A stretch of DNA of 64,000 nucleotides from Panorpa germanica (taxonomy: Eukaryota > Arthropoda > Insecta > Mecoptera > Panorpidae): assembly GCA_963678705.1 (NCBI GenBank), contig OY783220.1, positions 4,857,001 to 4,921,000 on the forward strand, in the 5' to 3' direction. Below the pieces are notes generated by a model that was given only the letters and a program-made list of their open reading frames with translations, made no database searches and was not told the origin of the DNA. Positions within the stretch are counted from its first letter, which is position 1; every line of letters begins with the position of its first letter. Made by a program: the position numbers and the translations under genes. Of this stretch, positions 37,770-48,775 are shown in pieces.

Positions 37770-38210
37770 TTTAAAAAACAATATATCTGAATTTAATTAA
37801 AACAAATAAGTTTTCTTTTGAAACAAATATTGACACATATAATCAAAATAATTTAAAGTAATATATACAAAGAGAAAACATGCCTACATATGTATAATAT
37901 TGATTTTATAATATATTTTAGGTTAATTTTCATTTAAAGTCAAACGTCATAACATTTGAAAACAAACTATAAACATAGATATAATTTTTGACAAGGTGAC
38001 ATAATCTAGTCCTTGGAAGAGAGCAACTTTTCATGTTTAATTCCGGAGCCTGAGCGCTGAATTTAAATTTAAATTGGTTTACTACATATTCTTATTTTAA
38101 ATAAATGTTATTTCTGATTTACGAATGTGGCTATTCAGTGGTTTCTGCAGTAGTATTTTTGTTTTCTAATAGAATATATATTTTAATTGTTTGGAATTTT
38201 GAATCATTTA

Positions 38211-38292
38211 TGTTTGATGTTAATTGCTGTGTCTTCGGGTTCCATTTCTGAACCACTTATACTTTCTAAGTTTGATGGTTATTAAGTTAATT
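38211..38292 (+). repeat. Degenerate SINE fragment
   Basis: The fragment retains 'ctgtgtcttcgggtt', a decayed B box and a 'ctttctaagtttgatggtt' tail like the copies at 28203 and 36311. The A-box half is lost. It lies upstream of the zinc-finger gene's start. Confidence 0.5.
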
Positions 38293-39359
38293 TGATTTTA
38301 TAATAATTAATAAATTAATTTCACCCCATATAAAGATAGATCAAACTACCGCCCTTCCATTTATAAGAAGTATATAAAAGGCGATACTTTTTTCACATAC
38401 ATATAAATCATATTGTGAGTACAGACGTATAACTGTGGATACTGATATTTCAAAAGAATGGTGATTGATAAACATTAAAATAGAAGTTTGTTCTTTTGAT
38501 AAATGTGTAAAAAAAACCCTCAACACACCGAATTGAAAAAATAGTGATGTTACAAGCACTAGTGTGAAATTAGTCTGTAGAATAATGAGTAATAGATTTT
38601 ATTTAGCTTGTCTACAAATTCAGAATATCAAACCTTTCTCTTGCCTATTCGTAAGCAGTATTTCTGTGAATCTTGTTATATAAAAGAATGGTACGTATCG
38701 CACGTTGAGGGATTGCTGATAAACTTTTCAATCAATTTAAAATTAAGAAATCAAAATGATAAACTGTTGTTTCTTATAATATTGCGGTTTATGAAAAAAT
38801 AATTAGAAATGTCAGTAACTTTATCAATAAAGTAATGTTATCAGTAAAGTTATATAGAAATTAAAACATAGTTCCAAAGCACATAGTAAAAGGCGAATGC
38901 GTAAAAATAAAAAATGATTGTAAAAGAAAATGTTATAATTCTTAATAAAATATTAATCATTACATTATGTACCACATTTGTACATGTTTAATTCTAGGTA
39001 ATAAATAAGGCTAGTTTATAATAACTTTCACTCCATATAAAGAAAATTGCAATATATTTTTTATAAGATTTATTTTAATTATTTTACATATATAGTACAT
39101 TTATTTTGCGCATACATATACATTTTGTTTGCGAAGTAAATAATATTTAAAGGTTCAGTAGATGATTCCTATAAAAAAAAATATACCAGTAAGTTTTATA
39201 AACATAAACTAAAATAATTCAACAATTAAACTAATTTTCAGATTAGAGTATCTCATCAAAATAATTACATATGACGGGAAAAGAAGACATAATTAAAAAT
39301 ATTTCATCATAATTGGATTTGCTTATTCTATTATACAAATTTAAAAATAATTACCTATA

Positions 39360-39403
39360 TTAAATAAGTGGCGTGAAACTTGAATTGATGTGTTCTGAAA
39401 AAA
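39360..39403 (-). other. Exon-like segment downstream of the tandem array
   Basis: On the minus strand a pyrimidine run and CAG are followed by about 41 bases and a GTAATT donor. A second piece with acceptor TTTTTATAG starts near 39164. Both lie just past the array on the strand that carries the array's mini-exons, so they could belong to one spliced transcript. No conserved reading frame is evident, so I call them only exon-like. Confidence 0.3.
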
Positions 39404-39540
39404 AAAATCATATATAAAATATTTATAATATAAAAAAAACTAAATCTTTGCCTTAAGTACAAATTTTGTAGGGTGCTTTTAATAATAATTACTATTTTTA
39501 ACAAGTAAATTTTAATTTAGTTTTGATATAATATGTTAGA

Positions 39541-42500
39541 ACAAGTATGTATTTTTATAAGCATTCAACAAACCTTTTTCTCAATATTTTATATTCAATT
39601 TGTGATTCTGATTATTATTAGTAGCCACATTACTTCTAGGATTTTGAATTGTTGCGGATGGAAACGCAGTAGCAAAAACAATCAGTTTGACAAATTCTAA
39701 AAGTGTAAAAAAAAATATTTATATAAAACGGTTTAGATTAAATATCTTTACTAAAAGCTCATAAATATTGATTTAAAAATATTGTATCCATATAACTTTC
39801 GGCACACGACATTTATATATTTTTTATAAAACGTGCTTCCTAGCTGGACATTTATATTCCCCAAATAAAAAATGGCACTTTCATTCTCCATAAGGAAGAC
39901 GAAGCGTGGCGTTCGGGGAAGAATAATGTGTAGCATAAATTTGTTAAATTTTACAAACAAACCTGCAATTATATATATTCTCCTCTTGGTAATGCATCTC
40001 TACCAGGTTCTGTCGAAACGGGAGCCAACCTGGAATATTATATTTTTATGAAGAATTGCAAGCAATAAACATATATACAAGAGTAAAATAGTAATATGAA
40101 AAATATTGTATCCATATAACTTTCGGCACACGACATTTATATATTTTTTATAAAACGTGCTTCCTAGCTGGACATTTATATTCCCCAAATAAAAAATGGC
40201 ACTTTCATTCTCCATAAGGAAGACGAAGCGTGGCGTTCGGGGAAGAATAATGTGTAGCATAAACTTCTTAAATTTTACAAACAAACCTGCAATTATAGAT
40301 ATTCTCCTGTTGGTAATGCATCTCTACCAGGTTCTGTCGAAACGGGAGCCAACCTGGAATATTATATTTTTATGAAGAATTGCTAACAATAAACATATAT
40401 ACAAGAGTAAAATAGTAATATGAAAAATATTGTATCCATATAACTTTCGGCACACGACATTTATATATTTTTTATAAAACGTGCTTCCTAGCTGGAAATT
40501 TATATTCCCCAAATAAAAAATGGCACTTTCATTCTCCATAAGGAAGACGAAGCGTGGCGTTCGGGAAAGAATAATGTGTAGCATATATTTCTTAAATTTT
40601 ACAAACAAACCTGCAATTATAGATATTCTCCTCTTGGTAATGCATCTCTACCAGGTTCTGTCGAAACGGGAGCCAACCTGGAATATTATATTTTTATGAA
40701 GAATTGCAAGCAATAAACATATATACAAGAGTAAAATAGTAATATGAAAAATATTGTATCCATATAACTTTCGGCACACGACATTTATATATTTTTTATA
40801 AAACGTGCTTCCTAGCTGGATATTTATATTCCCCAAATAAAAAATGGCACTTTCATTCTCCATAAGGAAGACGAAGCGTGGCGTTCGGGGAAGAATAATG
40901 TGTAGCATAAATTTGTTAAATTTTACAAACAAACCTGCAATTATATATATTCTCCTCTTGGTAATGAATGCATCTCTACCAGGTTCTGCCGAAACGGGAG
41001 CCAACCTGGAATATTATATTTTTATGAAGAATTGCTAACAATAAACATATATACAAGAGTAAAATACACATGAGGAAGTTGTTCATAACTTTAATAAAGC
41101 AGCCTATTGGTATTATCAGATAAACTCAAACGGTAATTTTTTTAATCATTACATGCTTCATTACACTATATTATATATTAAATGAACACACCTGTTGTGG
41201 TTTAACTCATTCTGAATCCTTGCGTAGTAAATTCTTTTCCTTTTACTGAAATAATAAAATAAAATTAAATTAAAGACTAGAGAAAGACATAGTTTAATAA
41301 TAATATATGAAACATAACAATGCTCATAACTTATAAAAAGCAGCCTAAGTTTCGTATCATTTAAAGAATATCAAACGGTAATTTTTTAAATCATAGCAAA
41401 CGTGTATGTACAAGTTGTATTTTTATAAGCATTCAACAAACCTTTTTCTCTAATATTTTATATTCAATTTGTGCTTCTGATTATTATTAGTAGCCACATT
41501 ACTTCTAGGATTTTAATTAATTGTTGCGGATGGGAACGCAGTAGCAAAAACAATCAATTTGACAAATTCTGAATCTGTAAAAAACAATATTTATATAAAA
41601 CGGTTCAGATTAAATATCTTTACTAAAAGCTCATAAATATTGATTTAAAAATATTGTATCCATATAACTTTCGGCACACGACATTTATATATTTTTTATA
41701 AAACGTGCTTCCTAGCTGGACATTTATATTTCCCAAATAAAAAATGGCACTTTCATTCTCCATAAGGAAGACGAAGCGTGGCGTTCGGGGAAGAATTATG
41801 TGTAGCATAAATTTCTTAAATTTTACAAACAAACCTGCAATTATAGATATTCTCCTGTTGGTAATGCATCTCTACCAGGTTCTGCCGAAACGGGAACCTG
41901 GAATATTATATTTTTATGAAGAATTGCAAGCAATAAACATATATACAAGAGTAAAATAGTAATATGAAAAATATTGTATCCATATAACTTTCGGCACACG
42001 ACATTTATATATTTTTTATAAAACGTGCTTCCTAGCTGGACATTTATATTCCCCAAATAAAAAATGGCACTTTCATTCTCCATAAGGAAGACGAAGCGTG
42101 GCGTTCGGGGAAGAATAATGTGTAGCATAAATTTGTTAAATTTTACAAACAAACCTCCAATTATAGATATTCTCCTGTTGGTAATGCATCTCTACCAGGT
42201 TCTGCCGAAACGGGAACCTGGAATATTATATTTTTATGAAGAATTGCAAGCAATAAACATATATACAAGAGTAAAATAGTAATATGAAAAATATTGTATC
42301 CATATAACTTTCGGCACACGACATTTATATATTTTTTATAAAACGTGCTTCCTAGCTGGACATTTATATTCCCCAAATAAAAAATGGCACTTTCATTCTC
42401 CATAAGGAAGACGAAGCGTGGCGTTCGGGGAAGAATAATGTGTAGCATAAATTTGTTAAATTTTACAAACAAACCTCCAATTATAGATATTCTCCTGTTG

Positions 42501-43660
42501 GTAATGCATCTCTACCAGGTTCTGCCGAAACGGGAACCTGGAATATTATATTTTTATGAAGAATTGCAAGCAATAAACATATATACAAGAGTAAAATAGT
42601 AATATGAAAAATATTGTATCCATATAACTTTCGGCACACGACATTTATATATTTTTTATAAAACGTGCTTCCTAGCTGGACATTTATATTCCCCAAATAA
42701 AAAATGGCACTTTCATTCTCCATAAGGAAGACGAAGCGTGGCGTTCGGGGAAGAATAATGTGTAGCATAAATTTGTTAAATTTTACAAACAAACCTCCAA
42801 TTATAGATATTCTCCTCTTGGTAATGCATCTCTACCAGGTTCTGCCGAAACGGGAGCCAACCTGGAATATTATATTATTATGAAGAATTGCTAACAATGA
42901 ACATATATACAAGAGTAAAATACACATGAGGAAGTTGTTCATAACTTTAATAAAGCAGCCTATTGGTATTATCAGATAAACTCAAACGGTAATTATTTTA
43001 ATCATTACATGCTTCATTACACTATATTATATATTAAATGAACACACCTGTTGTGGTTTAACTCATTCTGAATCCTTGCGTAGTAAATTCTTTTCCTTTT
43101 ACTGAAATAATAAAATTAAATTAAAGACTAGAGAAAGACATAGTTTAATAATAATATATGAAACATAACAATGCTCATAACTTATAAAAAGCAGCCTAAG
43201 TTTCGTATCATTTAAAGAATATCAAACGGTAATTTTTTAAATCATAGCAAACTTGTATGTACAAGTTGTATTTTCATAAGCATTCAACAAACCTTTTCTC
43301 TAATATTTTATATTCAATTTGTGCTTCTGATTATTATTAGTAGCCACATTACTTCTAGGATTTTGAATTGTTGCGGATGGGAACGCAGTAGCAAAAAACA
43401 ACCAATTTGACAAATTCTGAAAGTGTAAAAAACAATATTTATATAAAACGGTTTAGATTAAATAATAAATTAGACTAAAAGCTCATAAATATTGATTTAA
43501 AAATATTGTATCCGTCACTTTCGGCACACGACATTTATATATTTTTTATAAAACGTGCTTCCTAGCTGGAAATTTATATTACCCAAATAAAAAATGGCAC
43601 TTTCATTCTCCATAAGGAAGACGAAGCGTGGCGTTCGGGGAAGAATAATGTGTAGAATAT
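39541..43660 (-). repeat. Higher-order tandem array carrying mini-exons derived from the NonA/hrp65 gene
   Basis: Three blocks start at 39541, about 41410 and 43262, with a period of about 1.85-1.87 kb. Blocks one and two each hold a ~230-bp head and four units (324-bp spacing at 39781, 40105, 40429, 40753; 320-bp spacing at 41653, 41973, 42293, 42613). Block three holds a head and one truncated unit at 43505. On the minus strand each full unit has an acceptor (TATTCCAG), a 61-71-nt mini-exon and a GTTTGTTT donor, for example 40029-39963. The mini-exon begins like NonA exon 7 (GTTGGCTCCCGTTTCGGCAG against GTTGGCCCCCGTTTTGCTGA) and ends like NonA exon 8 (CAACAGGAGAATA..), including its donor. 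After each four-unit run, 41050-41400 and 42910-43250 resemble NonA exon 6 with its introns. Short open frames repeat in each unit but are not kept in phase between the 61-, 67- and 71-nt forms. Confidence 0.85.
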
Positions 43661-43756
43661 AAATTTTAAAAATTTAAATATAAATTTAAAATAGAATTTA
43701 AATTTTTAAGTACTATAAAAAACATATTTGTATATAAAATTATAAGTAGAAACTCA

Positions 43757-43803
43757 CCTTTTATAAAGAGATTGTATAATTACAGTCATTTTATCCAGCG
43801 TTT
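43757..43803 (-). other. Exon-like segment upstream of the tandem array
   Basis: On the minus strand, TTTTGCAG is followed by 50 or so bases containing an ATG and ending TATAAAAG before a consensus GTGAGT donor. The next exon-like piece is the head of the adjacent block (acceptor ACTTTCAG, donor GTTTGTTG). Reading on from this ATG gives a stop after about 30 codons. This may be the first part of a spliced non-coding or decayed transcript through the array. A similar segment with a GTGAGTGAG donor lies at about 45072-45140. Confidence 0.3.
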
Positions 43804-45327
43804 GGTATCTGCAAAATTATAAGCAAAATTAAATAATTGTAAATCAGTACTATTTACAAAAAATATACAGTTCAGCGTAGAAAACATAACTAAGGTTCTC
43901 GGTATGACAATCTATATATCATCTTTAATATTATTGAACTTATAATTATACACTAGTATGCAATCGTTGCACTCCCAAGAAAATATTTATAATAATATTG
44001 ATAATATATGTAATTTCAGAATTAATGCATTTTACATGTTTTAATGCTTTGCAGCCACATGTTAAAAATACCATAATGCATTTTCGTTTCATTAATAACA
44101 AAATCATAAAAAACGAACAATTCTTATAATAAAAATTCATATCTTGTGTAATATTCTTGCAAAAATCCATCGTTTTTTAGTTTAGTTTAATATAAGGTTT
44201 CGGTGAAGAAAATTTATTTTCTCAAGTGAAGGAATGTGGTTCATATAAATATTTGAAGCGAATTTTTAATGTGAAGGAGTTCTTTCCGGGAATTGTTATA
44301 GTAAGTTTATTGTTGTATGTACAAATAGGAAAGTCATCAATATCATAAAATGTAATTTAAGAAATTTATTAATCAAACCTTAATGCTAAATCGTGTGTGC
44401 AAAGGCAATATATTAAAAAAAAAATTAATGAGAGGTATCTGAAAACCAATGCAGTAAATTTATTATTAAAATTAACATTTGATTTTGCATATTTATTAGG
44501 AATTTATCAATGGTTCGGATTTTAAAGTATAAGAATAATTGAGAAACTAATCCACGTAAAATACAATACAATACAATACAAACAGCATTAATATTTGGAT
44601 TTTGTATTAGAAAGATATTAAAAAGGTGTATAATCATACAAACTGCGTAATAAAAGCCGACAACTAAAAAATGAAGGAACATAACCAGACACTAAAGATG
44701 TATTCCCACGATTGGTGAAAAATGTGTACCTTAATTAAAATGTAGCCAGCGATAAATATTTCGAGTCTATTATGTACTTATAATGATGAATTTTAAGAGT
44801 TGCCAAATAAATACAACAAATATATTTTAAAAGAAGACATCGGAAAGAATCTCCTTATTTCCAAATCTTACTTTCAAAATAGTGTTTTATATTTGACATT
44901 TATCGCAACAAAAACTTATTAGAAGTTGTATAGTAATTTAAAGTAATTTATATTTTCCTAATAGAAGCATATTACTTTATTACAATAGTTTAGTTATTTA
45001 TAAGAATTTCTTTGTACGATGTTTAGGGAATCATGCATAAACGACGTAGTACTCAGGAAATCTCACTCACCTTATAAAACGCAGAAATGTTCATTTAATG
45101 TTGATCACATCGACGGGAGTTCCATCAAGAGAAGTTGAATTTGAGAATAATTCATAAAAATACGACTTTAGGATCAGAAAAAAAATTATTTAAAGTAAAA
45201 TATATTTCCTTTTGAAGGTAGTTATGGTTTATGAACCAGATCTTCGATTATTTTAAGACTTTTCTGTATTCGTGGGTTCACTTTATTGAACCAGATTATT
45301 AGACGACATGCATTTTACTATTGTACT

Positions 45328-45965
45328 TTAAAAAAATTCGGTATAAACAGATGTGCATATAAAATATAATATAATCTGTCCATAATTCACTTGTGATTTT
45401 AGAAAAAAAGTTGCCTGATCATTATTATATGTAACTATATTAATTGTCAAAATTATTATTTGTCCTAAAATACACTTGATCTGAATGTATATTTTCCTGA
45501 AAATAGGCATCACAAAGAGTGATATGATGGTTTTCACATCACACTCTTTCCTTTGAGACATTGTTCTCATAAATTCCTTTAAGTCTGCAGAAACGTAGTA
45601 ATTAAAATTCGTCGACAGGTCTGTATTAGTCTTGACAGTGTTCTTATCAGTGGGATCCTTTTTCAACTTGTTTCCAAATGTTTGTTTAATTGTTTCCAAT
45701 AAAAGTTGTTCTTTGTGCGTATTATCCTTTCTTCTAATGCTTTTTTCTTTCAATTTTTTTTTTTAAATATGACGAAGAATTGCCTTTTAAAAAATCTAGA
45801 GAAATCTGTTAGTGGAAAATTGTCTATAATTGTGCTATAAACAAAACATAAGATAACTGAAAATAGATTCCCTTTCAGATTGATTTTTAATGAAATATAT
45901 ATTGAAGAGAATTCATTTCCAAATATTGCTTTAAATATAAAGTTTATAATTTTAGTTTGTGACAT
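45328..45965 (-). pseudogene. Possible frameshifted gene or pseudogene, unrecognised
   Basis: Two minus-strand frames follow one another: 45965-45750 (71 codons from ATG) and 45753-45328 (141 codons). They meet at a run of about 12 A residues near 45755-45770, where one base gained or lost would fuse them into one ~210-residue frame. In sequence this AT-rich, 640 bp without stops is longer than expected by chance. The first part is hydrophobic and Phe/Ile-rich; the second starts highly charged (Lys/Glu/Arg/Asn) to about codon 75 and then turns hydrophobic. I recognise no family. It could be a pseudogene, an assembly error in the homopolymer, or chance. Confidence 0.3.
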
Positions 45966-46550
45966 ATTCTAAATAAATAATACAACACGTATTGTAAGTA
46001 GAAAATTTTCGACTGATATAATGTAACAAAATATTGGCGAAAAAAGAGCAACGTTTGGCATATTCCAATTTGCAAAAGTTTTTCATATAGTGTATTTAGT
46101 TAGTTACTCAAATTAGTTTTTTATACACAGTTTTTGTATTTAAATAGTTCCTTAAATCTGAAAGGATTTTACACGAATTATACGACAACTATTTAAAATA
46201 TTTACGATTCGGATTATTTTGGACAGAACAAAAAAAAAATTTCTGCTCAAAAGTGAAACAAAACGCGTTAAAATTGCTGTAAAAAACAGATTAAAAAATA
46301 ACTTATCTTACCATTAAAATGAAGAAGATGTAACATTTGAACAAACAATGGAAAAGCGAAGTTTTACTCACTTACCATATTGTGAACTAGTTGTTCTATT
46401 TTAACAGAATGATAATCGAAAATAAGATAGATTCATGTATGTATCTCAAAATACACAGTCCACTAAGCATATGTTACTTATTTTTGATATATAAAAAATG
46501 TATGCGTAGTGTTGATCTGTGATTTCAATAATTATTGGAGTTAAATTATA

Positions 46551-46776
46551 TATAGTTCATATTACGAGAGCTCGACGGTGACTCATACTTAAAATAAGTT
46601 GTGCCGTATAAACTGCCGATATAACGAAAAAGCACTGACTCACTTATTTTTCTATAATATATATATATATATAGGAACGAATAAGATAAAATTCATTATC
46701 GTATCATAGATTTACACAGTTCTTATAACCTCTTTTAAGTATGAGTCGCCGTCGAACTCTTGTAATTTGAACTATA
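46551..46776. mobile_element. Short TIR element (family B), copy 2
   Basis: TATAGTTCATATTACGAGAG at 46551 has a clear inverted counterpart ending GTAATTTGAACTATA at 46776; the inverted similarity extends about 45 bp on each side and includes 'CGACGG(T/C)GACTCATACTTAAAA'. The centre contains an AT dinucleotide run. It matches the element at 11432-11648. No coding capacity. Confidence 0.75.
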
Positions 46777-48775
46777 GATCACCAATGACGATAATAATTA
46801 CTGTTCATATATAACACACTCTAGCAACGACCATTCGATCTTTTAACCTCTATTGCTGGATGGGTTCCTCACTTCTTTCGATTTGACTGAAATTATTCAT
46901 AAGATTTTGCTGTAAAAGATAATAATATTTAAAATATATTTTTCACTAAACGTAAGGTTATTTTTCTATAACTGTTAATGGGAAAACTTTGTTAAATTAT
47001 CATTATACTCACGAGTGTTTTCAATGAGCCGAAGTTTTGTAGATATATGATTTTTAATATAATGAATAAAAATATGAGAACTTGTTTTACAAAAAGTAAA
47101 TGTTATTAAATTTATTGTACATTTCCAAATTAGAAGTAAAGATATACATAAATCGATAATTTTTAATCTTGATAAAGGTTTTAAGAACTTAATAATCGTA
47201 AGTTAGTAATATTTATTACTTCAGTTGTATAAAATAATATTATTCGTTCTTAAAATTGACGACTTTACCATACAATAGATAATATGAAAATGATAAAATA
47301 AAAACTTTCATAGAGCAAGATTATTCCTAAAGTTAATTTTGAACACAGATATTTCTATAATATTAAACTGGTATTAAAAATAAATTGCGCTTTCTAAAAA
47401 ATGATAAATTTAATTTATACTGCACTAAATTTTATGCGCGTAATATTAAAATCTATTCTGTAAGTACTTAATTAATGCACTATGTGAAGCATAGTATGTT
47501 TTAACATTAACTTAGTTAAAGGGGAAATATGAACATTTATCTTTAACATTTAAACATTTTAACATTTAAATATTATAGATTGAATAATGAATCTACAGCT
47601 GGAATATTTAAATTAATAATTTCATAAATCGATAATTTATAAGATTTGACTAAAAATTTAAGTAGTTTCCTTAAACTAAAATAAATGTTCAGTTAGTAAG
47701 TATATAAACTTTTAAATAAATCATTTTAATTGAATACTATCTTTTGAAGATTGACGAAGTGATTCTTATGATTGATATATTTTTAATAAAAATATATTAT
47801 ATATTTAATAAAAATTATATTAAATGTCCTTATTGCGCGATAACTAATAATCATAATTTACCTGAATTAACGTCATTTTCGATATTTGTGAAACATGTCT
47901 TCATTTTCATAAAATCTCATCTTCAATAAGATACCCAAATAAATAATGTAATAATAAATTACACTTCAAAATATGTGATATTTTTAGTACAATTTTACAA
48001 GATTTATTTCACCGGTATATCAATTACGCTTTATATATTGGATAGTTCAATTTCAACGTTTCAATTCGTAAAAATTATATAAAACTTAAACGTCTGGTAA
48101 ATATTAAAGTACTAACAGAATGCAGATCAATCGATTGAAACCCCATCTGGGATAGCGTGGTGATTTACTGTCTTGTCAACACTATTAAACCCACCCACGA
48201 AGTAAACTCTTAGTTTGCCTTATATATATATTATCTATATATTTTGATAATTAATACAGATTACATTAATTATACAAAGCATCAAATATATTCATAGGGA
48301 AATCATTAATGTTCAGTAAATAAAATAATTAAATTTACCAGATATTATTTAAAAATGATGCCATAAAATATTACGAGATCATTATCATAATAAAAGTACG
48401 ACTTAAATTAATTTTACAGAGTTACTTGGTAATATATTAAATAAAATCATCAATCGTCTAATTTACACGTAAGACTTGTATTAAAAAATTCCGAAATTTT
48501 ATCGAGATATTTTTTATGAACTAAATGTAATAGTATCCTTAAAGTTCATACTAATACGGTCACACCTTTCTTGAAATTAAATTATTTACGTTTTAAACCC
48601 ACATAAAATACTTATTAGAAATAATACTAATAAACTTAAAAATAGCAGCATAAACTTTAAGCCGTCAGGCTGAATGCTTGTTGTTCATGTAGGATTTCAT
48701 TTAAGTTCATGAAATTCTGTATTTCATAAATGCTTTGTCTATATTTTTCTTTGTATTAAAGTAGATAACGGGCTT

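Larger units (their letters stand above)
43810..48775. other. Intergenic stretch with possible decayed ORF and one TIR element
   Basis: Apart from the frameshifted ORF at 45328-45965 and the family B element at 46551-46776, I see no feature here. Open frames near 43946, 44425 and 47744 are AT-driven and have no motif. There is a short (CAATA)n run near 44562-44580. Confidence 0.5.

Noticed and set aside
39751..42792. Family of repeated ~70-118-codon minus-strand open frames
   Set aside because: They recur only because the DNA repeats. They start in intron-like sequence, read through a splice donor region, and the phase is not kept between the 61-, 67- and 71-nt mini-exon forms.
39541..43660. 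CRISPR-like regular repeats
   Set aside because: The units are contiguous ~320-bp repeats with no unique spacers, in a eukaryotic genome; this is a satellite-like array.
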